Shown piece after piece: positions 9,188 through 18,572 of a stretch of DNA of 55,803 nt. A program made the position numbers and the translations under genes. The DNA is from Oscillospiraceae bacterium (GTDB lineage: Bacteria > Bacillota > Clostridia > Oscillospirales > Oscillospiraceae): NCBI GenBank assembly GCA_902778665.1, contig CACYYN010000026.1, forward strand, positions 1-55,803, written 5' to 3'. The first letter of the stretch is position 1; every line of letters begins with the position of its first letter. The notes under the pieces are model-generated. The model did not search any database and had not been told where the DNA came from. It saw only the letters and a list, made by a program, of their open reading frames with translations.

Positions 9188-10324
9188 ATGAAACTGCTTC
9201 ACACCTCAGATCTCCATCTGGGAAAAAGAGTATATGAATATTCCATGCTTGAAGATCAGGAGTATATCCTGAAGAGAATTATCAACATTGTTGACGAGGA
9301 AAAACCGGATGGGGTGATCATCGCGGGAGATGTATATGACAAGTCGGTTCCGTCGGCGGAAGCGGTGCAGCTTTTTGACGACTTTCTTGTTCAGCTGGCC
9401 AAGAGAGGGACAGAGGTGTTTGTGATCAGCGGAAACCATGACTCGCCGGAGAGAATCGCCTTCGGCGGGCGGCTGATGAATGGCAGCGGAATCCACATGT
9501 CGCCGGTGTATAACGGGGATGTGACGCCCATTTCGCTGGGGGATGAATACGGACAGGTGAACATTTTTATGCTGCCCTTTATCAAGCCTGCCCAGGTTCG
9601 CCGCTTTTTTGAGGAGGAAATCGTCAGCTATACGGATGCCGTGAGGGCGGCGATCGGCGGGATGAAGATCAATGACGGGGAGCGAAACGTGCTGATCACA
9701 CACCAGTTTGTGACGGGGGCAGCCCGGTCGGAATCGGAAGAGATCAGCGTGGGCGGAACGGACAATGTGGACGGGAGTGTTTTTGCGCCTTTTGATTATG
9801 TGGCGCTGGGGCACATCCACTCTCCGCAAAACTGCGGGACGGAGAAGATCCGCTACTGCGGGACGCCTTTGAAATACTCCTTCTCGGAGGCAAGGGATGA
9901 AAAGTCCGTCACGATTGCGGAGCTTAAGGAGAAGGGGAAATTGTGTGTGAGATGCGTGCCTCTCACGCCGAAGCGGGAGCTGACGGAGCTGAAGGGCACC
10001 TATGAGGAGATCACGCGGAGAGATTTTTACCTGAACACCACGTGGCAGGAGGACTACACCCACATCATCCTGACGGATGAGGAGGACATTCCGGATGCGA
10101 TGGGCAAACTGCGGGTGATTTATCACAGGCTGATGAAGCTGGATTACGACAACAGGAGGACGCGCCTGAATCAGGAGGTCAGCGGGGCGGAGGCTGCAGA
10201 GGCCAAGACTCCGCTGGAGCTTTTCGGAGAGTTCTATGAAAAGCAGAACAACCAGCCCATGAGCGAGGAGCAGACGGAATATATGAGAGAACTGATTGCT
10301 GCTGCCCGGGAGGGAGAGCGATGA
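9188..10324 (+). CDS. sbcD: Exonuclease SbcCD subunit D (Mre11-like nuclease)
   Basis: The nuclease subunit of SbcCD, which cuts DNA hairpins and protein-blocked ends during replication-associated repair. The 378 residues carry the calcineurin-type metal motifs HTSDLHLG at the N-terminus, GDVYD near 47, SGNHDS near 82 and THQF near 170, followed by GHIH. Length is normal for the family. The start ATG follows AAAGGAG at the usual distance, and a TATAAT at 9155-9160 could be its -10 element. The last four bases overlap the start of sbcC (GATGAG), so the two are translationally coupled. Confidence 0.97.
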   Translation: MKLLHTSDLHLGKRVYEYSMLEDQEYILKRIINIVDEEKPDGVIIAGDVYDKSVPSAEAVQLFDDFLVQLAKRGTEVFVISGNHDSPERIAFGGRLMNGSGIHMSPVYNGDVTPISLGDEYGQVNIFMLPFIKPAQVRRFFEEEIVSYTDAVRAAIGGMKINDGERNVLITHQFVTGAARSESEEISVGGTDNVDGSVFAPFDYVALGHIHSPQNCGTEKIRYCGTPLKYSFSEARDEKSVTIAELKEKGKLCVRCVPLTPKRELTELKGTYEEITRRDFYLNTTWQEDYTHIILTDEEDIPDAMGKLRVIYHRLMKLDYDNRRTRLNQEVSGAEAAEAKTPLELFGEFYEKQNNQPMSEEQTEYMRELIAAAREGER

Positions 10325-13086
10325 GACCGATTAAACTGACAATGTGCGCATTCGGCCCTTATGCCGGCAGGACAGTGCTGAATCTGGACGAGCTGGGCAG
10401 CAGCGGGCTTTACCTGATCACGGGAGACACGGGGGCGGGCAAGACCACGATTTTTGACGCCATCACCTATGCGCTGTACGGCGAGGCCAGCGGCGACACA
10501 CGGGAAGCAAATATGTTCCGGTCAAAGTACGCGGAAGAGGGCATGCCGACAGAGGTTGAGCTGGTGTTTGCCTACGCCGGGAAGACCTATACCGTGCGGA
10601 GGAACCCGGAATATCTCCGCCCGAAAGCCAGAGGAACCGGATACGCCACACAGAAGGCGGAAGCCGAGCTGCACTATCCGGACGGGAGGGTGCTGACCGG
10701 GCAGCGGGATGTGGATGCCGCAATTTTTGACATTATGGGCATCAACCGCCGCCAGTTTATGCAGATTGCCATGATTGCTCAAGGGGACTTTCTCAAGCTT
10801 CTTCTGGCGCCGACGGAGGAAAGAAAAGCAATCTTTCGCCAGATTTTTAAAACACAGCTCTTCCAGACGCTGCAGGAAAACCTGAAGCGTGACGCGGGAA
10901 GGCTGAATGAACAGTGCACGGCAGCAAGAAACAGCCTGACACAGTATATCAACGGGATAAGCGTGGACGGGGATGACGTGCTGAGCATTGAGGTGGGAAA
11001 GGCCAAAGCGGGTGCGCTGCCTATAGAGGAGACGACGGGGCTGCTGGAAACGCTGATTCAACAGGACGAGGGCCGGGAGAAGGCGCTGGCGGAGGCAATC
11101 ACCCGGGCGGACAGGGAGCTTGAGACTATCAACGGGAACCTGGGCAAAATAGAAGCCGGGGAAAAAACGGCAGCGGCCATTGAAAAGGCAAAGACCGACA
11201 GAGCCCGGGAAGAGCAGATCTGCCTGAAGCTTCAGGAAGCCTATGAGAAGCAGAAAGAGAACGCACCGGAAATTGAAAAGCTGACGGATGAAAAGAGCAA
11301 GGCGGAAGCGGAGCTGCCGCAATATGACACGGCGGAAAAGCTGAGGGAGGAGATCCTCCGGCTGAGAAACAACCTGGAGGGAAGCATCGCCAGAGAGCGG
11401 GAGGAAAAGGCCCGGCAGGAGGAAAATGCACTGGAAGCGGAGCGGCTGAAGAAGGAGCTGGCCGAGCTGGCGGATGCCGGGGAGAAAAGACAGCTTCTGC
11501 TGGGGCAAAGGGAGAAAACCGATTTAAGAAAGCAGGCGGTTGAGGGGCTGGCAGGCCTGGCCGCTGAATACAAGAGTAAAAAAGAAGCGCTTTCAAAGCT
11601 GCAGACGGCATATGCTGCTGCATCTGAAAAAAGCGCGGCGCTGACGTTTGATTATGAGGCGAAAAACAAAGCCTTTCTGGACGAGCAGGCGGGTATTTTA
11701 GCCGAGAGGCTGGAGGAGGGGAGACCGTGCCCGGTGTGCGGCTCGACGGCGCACCCGAAGCCTGCAAAAAAGTCTGAACAGGCACCGAGCGAGGCACAGC
11801 TGAATCAGGCAAAAGAGGAGGCCGAAAAAGCGCAGAAGGAGGCAAGAAGCCTGAGCGAAAGATGCGCTTCGGCCCGTGCGGAGGTTGAGACGGCGGAAAA
11901 AACAATCCTCGGGCAGGCGGAGCAGATCCGGGAGGGGATAACACCGGACTCTCTCGAAGGCGCAATCAGGACAGAGCTGACTGAGCTGAGCCGGAAGACG
12001 GCTGAGCTGGACAGGGCCATCAAAACGGAGGATGAAAGAATCGGGCGGAAGGGAAGGCTTGAGGAGATTATACCGAAGCGGGAGCAGCAGATGGCGGAAG
12101 GAAGCCGGGCGCTGGAGGAGCTTGCAAAGGAGATTGCGGGCTTCAGTGCGGCAATCGAAGCGAAATCTGCCCAGCTTGCGGGAGAGAAAAAGAGACTGCG
12201 CTTTGAGAACCGGCAGAAGGCAGAGGCGTATATCGCGCAGACGGAGGAGACAATCGGTAGATACCGGGCCATGATGCAGCGGGCGGAAAAGGATTTTCAG
12301 GACTCCGACAGGAGACTGGGGCAATTAAACGCCACCATCAGGAGCCTTGAGGAGCAGCTTTCGAAGGAACCGGGGATTGACAAGGAGAAGGAGCTGCAGA
12401 AAAGGGAAGCCCATACAAAAAGCAGAAAAGAGGCAGAGGAGAAAAGCAAACAGGTGCATGCAAGGCTTGTTGCAAACCGGGCGGCACTGGGCAACATCCG
12501 GCTGCAGACGGGAGACCTGGAGCGGCTGGAGAAGGAGTATGCCCGGGTGAAGGCCCTTTCAAACACGGCAAACGGGACCATTGCCGGGAAGGAAAAAATC
12601 ATGCTGGAGACATACATCCAGATGACCTACTTCGACCGGATCATCGCGAGAGCGAACACCCGGCTTATGGTGATGTCCGGGGGGCAGTATGAGCTGAAGC
12701 GGCGCAGAGAAGCCGAAAACAACCGAAGCCAGAGCGGGCTGGATCTGGATGTGACAGACCATTACAACGGCACGGAGCGAAGTGTAAAAACACTGTCCGG
12801 CGGGGAGTCATTCAAGGCGTCGCTGTCTCTGGCGCTGGGGCTTTCCGATGAGATACAGGCCTCGGCAGGAGGGGTGAAGCTTGACACCATGTTTGTGGAT
12901 GAAGGGTTTGGCTCACTGGACGAGGAATCGCTGGATCAGGCGCTGAGAGCACTGGCTTCTCTGGCGGAGGGGAACCGGCTGGTAGGCATCATTTCCCACG
13001 TGGGGGAGCTGAAGAACAGAATCGACAAGCAGATTGTTGTGAAAAAGGACCAGAGCGGCGGAAGCAGAGCAACAATTATCGTATAG
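10321..13086 (+). CDS. sbcC: Exonuclease SbcCD subunit C (Rad50-like ATPase)
   Basis: The SMC-family ATPase partner of SbcD. Walker A GDTGAGKTT is at 35-43. Two very long Lys/Glu/Ala/Arg-rich coiled-coil arms flank the zinc-hook CPVC at 470-473. The ABC signature LSGGES is at 825-830 and Walker B MFVDEGFG at 857-864. The 921-residue length is complete. ATP binding clamps DNA and controls the SbcD nuclease. It ends just before a strong bidirectional terminator separating it from convergent thrH. The coiled-coil codons produce many long antisense frames, which I treat as shadows. Confidence 0.97.
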   Translation: MRPIKLTMCAFGPYAGRTVLNLDELGSSGLYLITGDTGAGKTTIFDAITYALYGEASGDTREANMFRSKYAEEGMPTEVELVFAYAGKTYTVRRNPEYLRPKARGTGYATQKAEAELHYPDGRVLTGQRDVDAAIFDIMGINRRQFMQIAMIAQGDFLKLLLAPTEERKAIFRQIFKTQLFQTLQENLKRDAGRLNEQCTAARNSLTQYINGISVDGDDVLSIEVGKAKAGALPIEETTGLLETLIQQDEGREKALAEAITRADRELETINGNLGKIEAGEKTAAAIEKAKTDRAREEQICLKLQEAYEKQKENAPEIEKLTDEKSKAEAELPQYDTAEKLREEILRLRNNLEGSIAREREEKARQEENALEAERLKKELAELADAGEKRQLLLGQREKTDLRKQAVEGLAGLAAEYKSKKEALSKLQTAYAAASEKSAALTFDYEAKNKAFLDEQAGILAERLEEGRPCPVCGSTAHPKPAKKSEQAPSEAQLNQAKEEAEKAQKEARSLSERCASARAEVETAEKTILGQAEQIREGITPDSLEGAIRTELTELSRKTAELDRAIKTEDERIGRKGRLEEIIPKREQQMAEGSRALEELAKEIAGFSAAIEAKSAQLAGEKKRLRFENRQKAEAYIAQTEETIGRYRAMMQRAEKDFQDSDRRLGQLNATIRSLEEQLSKEPGIDKEKELQKREAHTKSRKEAEEKSKQVHARLVANRAALGNIRLQTGDLERLEKEYARVKALSNTANGTIAGKEKIMLETYIQMTYFDRIIARANTRLMVMSGGQYELKRRREAENNRSQSGLDLDVTDHYNGTERSVKTLSGGESFKASLSLALGLSDEIQASAGGVKLDTMFVDEGFGSLDEESLDQALRALASLAEGNRLVGIISHVGELKNRIDKQIVVKKDQSGGSRATIIV

Positions 13087-13111
13087 GCATGACCTTATTA
13101 TTAAGGTATAG

Positions 13112-13144
13112 AAAAGGCGGCAGGTTTTCAGCCTGCCGCCTTTT
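13112..13144. terminator. Bidirectional terminator between sbcC and thrH
   Basis: AAAAGGCGGCAGG (13112-13124) pairs perfectly with CCTGCCGCCTTTT (13132-13144) around a 7-nt loop. The A-run and T-run flank the stem, so it can stop transcription from both convergent genes. Confidence 0.9.
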
Positions 13145-13164
13145 CCGGTCGGGACATATGAATT

Positions 13165-13764
13165 TTAAAGGCTCTGCATGATGGCCTCATAGAGAGAATC
13201 AAAATCGTCTATGGGGATGAGGTTCGGGTTTTCGGCTTTCATTTTTTCGGATGCGTGGAAGAGAAAGCCTTTTTTGCTGGCATTGAGCATTTCAAGGTCA
13301 TTATAGCTGTCGCCAACGGCGATGGTTTCGTAGTTGATGCTCTGAAAGGCCCGCACAGCCGAGAGCTTGGAATGGGAGATTCTCATTTTGTGGGAGAGAA
13401 TTTCGCCGGTGGGGGAGACCTCCAGAGAGTTGCAGAGGATGGGGGGATAACCCAGCTTCCTGACGAGAGGGGATGCGAATTCCTCAAAGGTGTCACTTAA
13501 GATGACACACTGCACATGTTCCCGCAGCTTTGCAATAAACTCGGGCGCACCCTCCAGCGGGTCGATGGTGGCGATGACGGCCTGCACCTCTTTCAGGCCG
13601 AGGCCGTGCTCTTTCAGCGTGGCGATGCGCCAGCGCATGAGCTTGTCATAATCCGGTTCGTCTCTGGTTGTGCGGCGAAGCTCGGGGATGCCGCTTGCTT
13701 CGGAGAATGCAATCCAGATTTCCGGGGTGAGAACGCTTTCCATATCCAGACATACAATATTCAT
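13165..13764 (-). CDS. thrH: Phosphoserine phosphatase / homoserine phosphotransferase ThrH
   Basis: A 199-residue HAD-family enzyme. The N-terminus NIVCLDMESVLTPEIWIAF matches the ThrH subgroup (DxE nucleophile region Asp7, Glu9), and GDSYNDLEML is the HAD motif IV. ThrH removes phosphate from phosphoserine and, in characterised relatives, can pass it to homoserine to give O-phosphohomoserine. It lies 29 bp downstream of thrC on the same strand with an AGGAGAGG ribosome site, so the two form an operon. That pairing supports a role in supplying the threonine synthase substrate. Whether a normal ThrB exists elsewhere cannot be seen. Confidence 0.88.
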   Translation of the reverse strand: MNIVCLDMESVLTPEIWIAFSEASGIPELRRTTRDEPDYDKLMRWRIATLKEHGLGLKEVQAVIATIDPLEGAPEFIAKLREHVQCVILSDTFEEFASPLVRKLGYPPILCNSLEVSPTGEILSHKMRISHSKLSAVRAFQSINYETIAVGDSYNDLEMLNASKKGFLFHASEKMKAENPNLIPIDDFDSLYEAIMQSL

Positions 13765-13793
13765 GTGTTACCTCTCCTTTTACTATTATGACA

Positions 13794-15251
13794 TTATGAC
13801 AAAGCGTAGGAAACCACGTCTTCGATATTGACCACATCGTGGTGAAGCACCGGCTTGTGCCTGAGAGCGGCAATGCTTTCCGGCACGGGGATTTGGGTCA
13901 GCTCAGAAAGCCGGAGGGCTGTTTCAAACTCATCGTCCGAAGGCGTGCCGCCTATGGCTGAGAGAACCGCTGCGGGGAACTTGAAGGGGGATGCGGTGGA
14001 GAGGACGACGCAGGGATTGCCGGTGTAGGAGGCGGAGCGGCGGTATTTATCCAGCACGGCGAAGCCCACGGCGGTGTGGGTGTCGCTGAGCCAGCGGTGG
14101 TTATGCCAGAGCCGGGAGATCGCAGCGGTGACTTCATCCTCCGTGCAGCAGCCTGCGGCGAAGACGGACTGAATGGCTTCAAGAGCGGAGCCGGTAAGGG
14201 TATAGGAACCGTCACGGGAGAGGGAGGTCATGAGGGAAGAGACCTCATCGGTGTCGCCGCCGGTGGCATAAAAGAGCATGCGCTCCAGATTGGAGGAGAC
14301 GAGAATGTCCATGGAGGGGGAGCTGGTTTTCAGGAAGGGCCTGCAGCGATTGTAAACACCGGTGGTGATAAAATCAGTCAGGACATTGTTGGCATTGGAG
14401 GCACAGACCAGGCTGCCCACCGGCAGTCCCATCTCACGGGCGAGATAGCCGGCCAGAATGTCGCCAAAGTTGCCGGTGGGAACGACAAAATCAACCTTAT
14501 CGCCGAAATGAAGCTTTCCGTCACGGAGGAGCTGAGCGTAGGCGGAGAAATAATAAACCACCTGAGGCACCAGACGCCCGATGTTGATGGAGTTGGCGGA
14601 GGAGAGCATGCGGGAAGAGGCTGCATCGGCAGACTGATTGTATTTGGCAAAGGCTTCCTTCACACCACGCTGGCAGTCATCAAAATTGCCGCGAACGGCA
14701 CAGACACGCACGTTGGAGCCCTCCTGGGTGACCATCTGGGCCTGCTGCATGGCAGAAACGCCGCCGTAGGGGAAGAAGACGGTGATGTCAGTGCCGGGGA
14801 CGTCATGAAAGCCCTCCAGAGCGGCCTTTCCCGTGTCGCCGGAGGTGGCAGTGAGAATGGAGATCTGCCTGTCGATGCCCTCTATCTGCTTTGCAGCGGT
14901 GATAAAGAGGGGGAGCACGGACAGGGCAACGTCTTTAAAGGCGCAGGTGGGGCCGTGATAAAGCTCAAGGGCGTAGGCGTCTCCCACTGGGCGAAGGGGC
15001 GTGATTTCCGGAGAGGAAAACTTTTTCGGATAGACCGAGGCGATTTCCTTTGCCATGCCGGCAAAGCCGGGAAGAAGGTGGGAGAATACTTCAGCCGCCA
15101 TCTCCGTATAGGGCAGAGAAAGGCAACGGGAAACATCAAAGGGGCGGGAGGAGATATCGGGATCTACAAACAATCCGCCGTCCGGCGCAATGCCCTGAAG
15201 GACGGCAGCAGTGTCTGAGACGCTGTAGCTGCTGCGGGTGCTCTGAACCAT
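13794..15251 (-). CDS. thrC: Threonine synthase
   Basis: A PLP enzyme converting O-phosphohomoserine to threonine and phosphate. At 485 residues it is the long, yeast/E. coli-type form. The N-terminal domain (SYSVSDTAAVLQGIAPDGGLFV) is followed by HGPTCAFKD, whose Lys106 should bind PLP, and by TATSGDTGKAALEG and VPTGNFGDILAGY, which hold the cofactor phosphate and ring. First gene of a two-gene operon with thrH. The start has AGGAAAT upstream, and the promoter is shared face-to-face with the divergent lipoprotein gene over a 22-bp palindrome. Confidence 0.96.
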   Translation of the reverse strand: MVQSTRSSYSVSDTAAVLQGIAPDGGLFVDPDISSRPFDVSRCLSLPYTEMAAEVFSHLLPGFAGMAKEIASVYPKKFSSPEITPLRPVGDAYALELYHGPTCAFKDVALSVLPLFITAAKQIEGIDRQISILTATSGDTGKAALEGFHDVPGTDITVFFPYGGVSAMQQAQMVTQEGSNVRVCAVRGNFDDCQRGVKEAFAKYNQSADAASSRMLSSANSINIGRLVPQVVYYFSAYAQLLRDGKLHFGDKVDFVVPTGNFGDILAGYLAREMGLPVGSLVCASNANNVLTDFITTGVYNRCRPFLKTSSPSMDILVSSNLERMLFYATGGDTDEVSSLMTSLSRDGSYTLTGSALEAIQSVFAAGCCTEDEVTAAISRLWHNHRWLSDTHTAVGFAVLDKYRRSASYTGNPCVVLSTASPFKFPAAVLSAIGGTPSDDEFETALRLSELTQIPVPESIAALRHKPVLHHDVVNIEDVVSYALS

Positions 15252-15286
15252 AAGTCATTTCCTCATCTTTCCTGTAAAAAAAGAGT

Positions 15287-15343
15287 TTGTTTTTTTCTTT
15301 GCGTATGCTATATTAATATAGCATATTTTGAACCATTCAACAA
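15287..15343. promoter_or_regulatory. Divergent promoter pair overlapping a 22-bp perfect palindrome
   Basis: Positions 15304-15325 form a perfect palindrome (half-site TATGCTATATT). It contains TATATT as a -10 on both strands. For thrC (minus) the -35 is TTGTTG (complement of 15338-15343), 17 bp from the -10 at 15315-15320. For the lipoprotein gene (plus) the -35 is TTGTTT at 15287-15292, 16 bp from TATATT at 15309-15314. A dimeric regulator bound here would block both promoters. Confidence 0.6.
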
Positions 15344-15358
15344 GCGCAGACATGTACT

Positions 15359-16477
15359 ATGAATATGAAAAGAATGAATAGAATAGCGGCGATTTTTCTT
15401 GTTCTTCTGCTGGCGGTGAGTGCGGCAGGCTGCGGGGGGACGAAAAAGCCGGCGGTGACGGAAACCCCGGCACCGGCAGCAGCCACCCCGGAACCGAAAG
15501 TTGCTTCGGTGGAACGCTACAACCGAACCGGAAAGATCCAGAGGGAGGATTTCTATACCTATGACAGCGGAACCCCTCAGATCAGCCACAGCATTGAATA
15601 TGCCTATACGGATTCCGGCAGGCTTTCCACCGTGCGAAAGAACGGGGGAGGGCTCGGCGAAAACAAGGCGATAGAATCCTACCTCTATAACGGAGACAAC
15701 TGCACGCAGCGCATTATCTATGACAGCAACGGCAGCACGGAAACCGTTTATTACTGGACATATCGGAAGAACGTGCTGACCAGCGAGCGGGTTGTGCGGA
15801 TGATCCCGGCGGAAAACGGATTTTCCTACATCGGGAAGGAAGAGACCGTAACCGAATATAACGAGGACGGGACGGCGAAAAAAACAACCCGTTCCGCGCC
15901 GGATGACTACGAAACGGATGAATATGAATATGACGATCTCGGCAGGCTGAGAGAGGATGTGTATTCCCACAGCAGTGACGGGAAGACTTACCGGGTGTTT
16001 GAAACCAGAAGCTACAGCTATGATGAGAACGGGAAGCTGAGGCAGCAGACCAACAGGGATGCGCTGGGGCAGATCACGCTGTGTGAGATTCTTGAATACA
16101 ACGAGGCGGGGGACATCCTGACGGACACAACCTATTCCTCCGGAGAGATCAAGGACGACAACATCACCCTGCGCAAGGTTTATGAATATGCCGACGGCGG
16201 GCTGCTCAATTCCGTCACGGAATATCAGGGAATGGAAACCACCCAGACCTTCTACGAGTATAACGCGGCGGGGGAAAACACCGTCATCACCGTGGTAAAG
16301 ACAACCGGAGACAGGCCACCCGAAAAAATGATGACGGAAACGGAATATGACAGCCGGTCCAACCCGGTGAAAAGGACCGTGAGAAGATCTGACGGCTCCG
16401 AAACAATTGATTTCTTCTGCGCCTATGAATACTATGACGACGGAAAAATCATGAACAAGATCAATTATGCGGTTTAA
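15359..16477 (+). CDS. Lipoprotein with YD-like repeats
   Basis: A secreted, membrane-anchored protein of unknown function. The N-terminus has a basic start, a hydrophobic stretch and the lipobox SAAGC (Cys near residue 25), then a Pro/Ala/Thr-rich linker. The rest is built of Tyr/Asp/Gly-rich units such as [24 protein letters not shown] and [10 protein letters not shown], the kind of beta repeat seen in YD/RHS-like and MORN-like surface proteins. No toxin domain follows. The start is uncertain because ATGs at 15359, 15365 and 15374 are all in frame and no strong ribosome site is visible. glyA begins 11 bp downstream, so the two may be co-transcribed. Confidence 0.8.
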   Translation: MNMKRMNRIAAIFLVLLLAVSAAGCGGTKKPAVTETPAPAAATPEPKVASVERYNRTGKIQREDFYTYDSGTPQISHSIEYAYTDSGRLSTVRKNGGGLGENKAIESYLYNGDNCTQRIIYDSNGSTETVYYWTYRKNVLTSERVVRMIPAENGFSYIGKEETVTEYNEDGTAKKTTRSAPDDYETDEYEYDDLGRLREDVYSHSSDGKTYRVFETRSYSYDENGKLRQQTNRDALGQITLCEILEYNEAGDILTDTTYSSGEIKDDNITLRKVYEYADGGLLNSVTEYQGMETTQTFYEYNAAGENTVITVVKTTGDRPPEKMMTETEYDSRSNPVKRTVRRSDGSETIDFFCAYEYYDDGKIMNKINYAV

Positions 16478-16488
16478 ACCCGAAAAGA

Positions 16489-17760
16489 ATGAACCGGAAA
16501 GAGAAGGATTTTAAAGATATGGACTATTCACATGTGAAAGCACAGGACCCGGCAGTGTTTGCCGCCATGCAGCGTGAGCTGGAGAGACAGCGGGATCATA
16601 TAGAGCTGATTGCCTCGGAAAACTTCGTGAGTGAAGCGGTGATGGAGGCGGTGGGCAGCCACCTGACCAACAAGTATGCGGAAGGATATCCCGGCGCGAG
16701 ATATTACGGCGGATGCCAGTACGTGGACGAGGTGGAAAACCTGGCACGGGACCGGGCCAAAGAGCTTTTCAGCGCTGAGCATGTGAATGTGCAGCCACAT
16801 TCCGGCTCACAGGCCAACACGGCGGTATATCTGGCACTGCTGAAACCGGGGGATGTGTTGATGGGGCTGGATCTCTCCCACGGCGGGCACCTGACCCACG
16901 GATCCAGAGCCTCGATTTCCGGAAAGTACTTCCAGTCGGTTTTCTACGGGGTTTCGCCCAAAACGGAGACCATCGACTATGAGGCGGCGATGAAAACAGC
17001 CGAGGAGGCCCGGCCGAAGATTATCATTGCCGGAGCAAGCGCCTATCCCCGCTTTATTGACTGGGCAAAGATGCGTGAGATCGCCGATGCGGTGGGGGCG
17101 TATCTGATGGTGGACATGGCGCATATAGCAGGGCTTGTGGCAGCAGGGATCCACCCATCGCCGGTGCCCTATGCCGATGTGGTGACGACCACCACCCACA
17201 AAACACTGCGGGGCCCGAGAGGGGCCATCATCCTCTGCAGGGAGGAGCTGGCAAAGAAGATTGACTCGGCGGTGTTTCCGGGCAGCCAGGGTGGGCCGCT
17301 GATGCATGTGATCGCCGGTAAGGCGGTGGCCTTTGGCGAGGCACTGAAGCCGGAATTTCGCGCCTATCAGCAGCAGATAGCCGACAATGCCCAGGCCCTG
17401 GCAGAAGAGCTGATGCAGGACGGAATCCGGCTGGTCTCGGGCGGAACCGATAACCACCTCATGCTGGCAGACTGCATGAGCAAAGGAAAAACCGGGCTTG
17501 CCGTGCAGGAGTTCCTGGATGAGGCACATATCACGGCAAATAAAAACACAATTCCCTTTGACACCCAGGGCGTCAAACTCACATCGGGCATCCGCCTGGG
17601 CACGCCTGCCGTAACCACCCGGGGCATGAAGGAGAAGGAGATGCATGTGATCGGCAAGCTGATTGCCGACCTGATGGAGAGAGGGGAAGAGGCCGTGCCG
17701 GGTGCAAAGGAGACTGTGCTGCAGCTGTGCAGGGAATTCCCTCTGTACGAAAACCTTTAA
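16489..17760 (+). CDS. glyA: Serine hydroxymethyltransferase
   Basis: A PLP enzyme interconverting serine and glycine while loading one-carbon units on tetrahydrofolate, in the cytoplasm. [10 protein letters not shown], the substrate and folate region [15 protein letters not shown], and [13 protein letters not shown] with PLP Lys238 are all present. Length (423, or 413 from the internal start) is normal. An in-frame ATG at 16519 (MDYSHVK) has GAAGG upstream and may be the real start. Nearby thrC-thrH also belongs to the serine/glycine/threonine family of pathways, although on the other strand. Confidence 0.96.
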   Translation: MNRKEKDFKDMDYSHVKAQDPAVFAAMQRELERQRDHIELIASENFVSEAVMEAVGSHLTNKYAEGYPGARYYGGCQYVDEVENLARDRAKELFSAEHVNVQPHSGSQANTAVYLALLKPGDVLMGLDLSHGGHLTHGSRASISGKYFQSVFYGVSPKTETIDYEAAMKTAEEARPKIIIAGASAYPRFIDWAKMREIADAVGAYLMVDMAHIAGLVAAGIHPSPVPYADVVTTTTHKTLRGPRGAIILCREELAKKIDSAVFPGSQGGPLMHVIAGKAVAFGEALKPEFRAYQQQIADNAQALAEELMQDGIRLVSGGTDNHLMLADCMSKGKTGLAVQEFLDEAHITANKNTIPFDTQGVKLTSGIRLGTPAVTTRGMKEKEMHVIGKLIADLMERGEEAVPGAKETVLQLCREFPLYENL

Positions 17761-17766
17761 AAAACA

Positions 17767-17794
17767 GAAAGCTGCCGGTATACCGGCAGCTTTC
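17767..17794. terminator. Palindromic terminator between glyA and tetR
   Basis: A perfect 28-bp palindrome built on half-site GAAAGCTGCCGGTA. On the minus strand it is followed by TGTTTTTT, a good U-tract for tetR. On the plus strand the tail is weaker. Confidence 0.75.
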
Positions 17795-17817
17795 GAATAA
17801 AACAGGGTGATGCAGAT

Positions 17818-18345
17818 TCAGGCGGAATAGTGCACGATAGCGGCGATGATCTCCTCCAGCTCGGTAATGAGAATGTCGAGATCATAACTCCGGTTAATGT
17901 GCATCTCCTTAAAGGCGTGGATGACGCCTGCAAGGATAAAGTCCGTCTTCAGGGGTGTGATGGTAATGGGATGCTCTTCCAGATAGTGCGCCTTCAGTGA
18001 TTTCTCCAGCATGCTGAAGAAAACGTCAATTCTGTCGGAAAACAGAATGGTGAAAATACCCTCCTGTTTTTTGAGCGCTTCAGCCAGGCCTCTGATAAAC
18101 GCTTCCGTGTCACTGAAGAGCATGCCGAAAGATTTGAAGTCCTCCAGAAATGTGGCAAAGACCTCGTTTTCAATGGCAGAATTCAGGTCAAAAATATCTG
18201 TGTAGTACTTGTAGAAAGTGGTCTTGTTGATGACGGAAATGGAGCAGATATCAATAACCTTTATCTCTTCCAGTGGCTGATCTTTTCTAAGATCAAGAAA
18301 TGCGGAACGGATGGCGCGCTTTGTCCTGATAATACGTTTATCCAT
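17818..18345 (-). CDS. TetR/AcrR-family transcriptional regulator
   Basis: A 175-residue repressor-type protein. The N-terminal helix-turn-helix reads RTKRAIRSAFLDL..IKVIDICSISVINKTTFYKYYTDIFDL, the pattern of the TetR_N domain with the tyrosine-rich recognition end. The C-terminal half is an all-helical ligand or dimer domain. It is transcribed away from guanine deaminase, suggesting it controls itself and perhaps guaD. The ligand is unknown. Start ATG has AGGAGG upstream. Confidence 0.9.
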   Translation of the reverse strand: MDKRIIRTKRAIRSAFLDLRKDQPLEEIKVIDICSISVINKTTFYKYYTDIFDLNSAIENEVFATFLEDFKSFGMLFSDTEAFIRGLAEALKKQEGIFTILFSDRIDVFFSMLEKSLKAHYLEEHPITITPLKTDFILAGVIHAFKEMHINRSYDLDILITELEEIIAAIVHYSA

Positions 18346-18378
18346 GCAGGCCTCCTTTTTGAACCAATAATGGAATTT

Positions 18379-18412
18379 TGTATATAATACAGAATGCGCT
18401 CGGAAAAAGCAA
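18379..18412 (-). promoter_or_regulatory. tetR promoter with embedded inverted repeat
   Basis: On the minus strand TTGCTT (complement of 18407-18412) and TATTAT (18384-18389) are 17 bp apart. The -10 lies inside the inverted repeat TGTATATAATACA (18379-18391), a plausible autoregulatory operator. Confidence 0.55.
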
Positions 18413-18572
18413 GTATTATTTTGCCCAAAAATGCCGAAATTTCGGTTTTTTTTATTGTTTTCGCCGTAGTTTGGAAAAAGAATATAAACAAAATCACAAT
18501 TATTCCCAAATAATACACAACTATAATATCGATAAATAAAAATTCAGGAAGAATGCGAAGGAGTAGAACAGC

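Noticed and set aside
14076-15218. 380-codon open frame antisense to thrC
   Set aside because: Gly-rich shadow of threonine synthase with no start signals.
18413-18572. Purine riboswitch upstream of guaD
   Set aside because: The conserved TATA..CTACC..CCGT core is not present in the leader.
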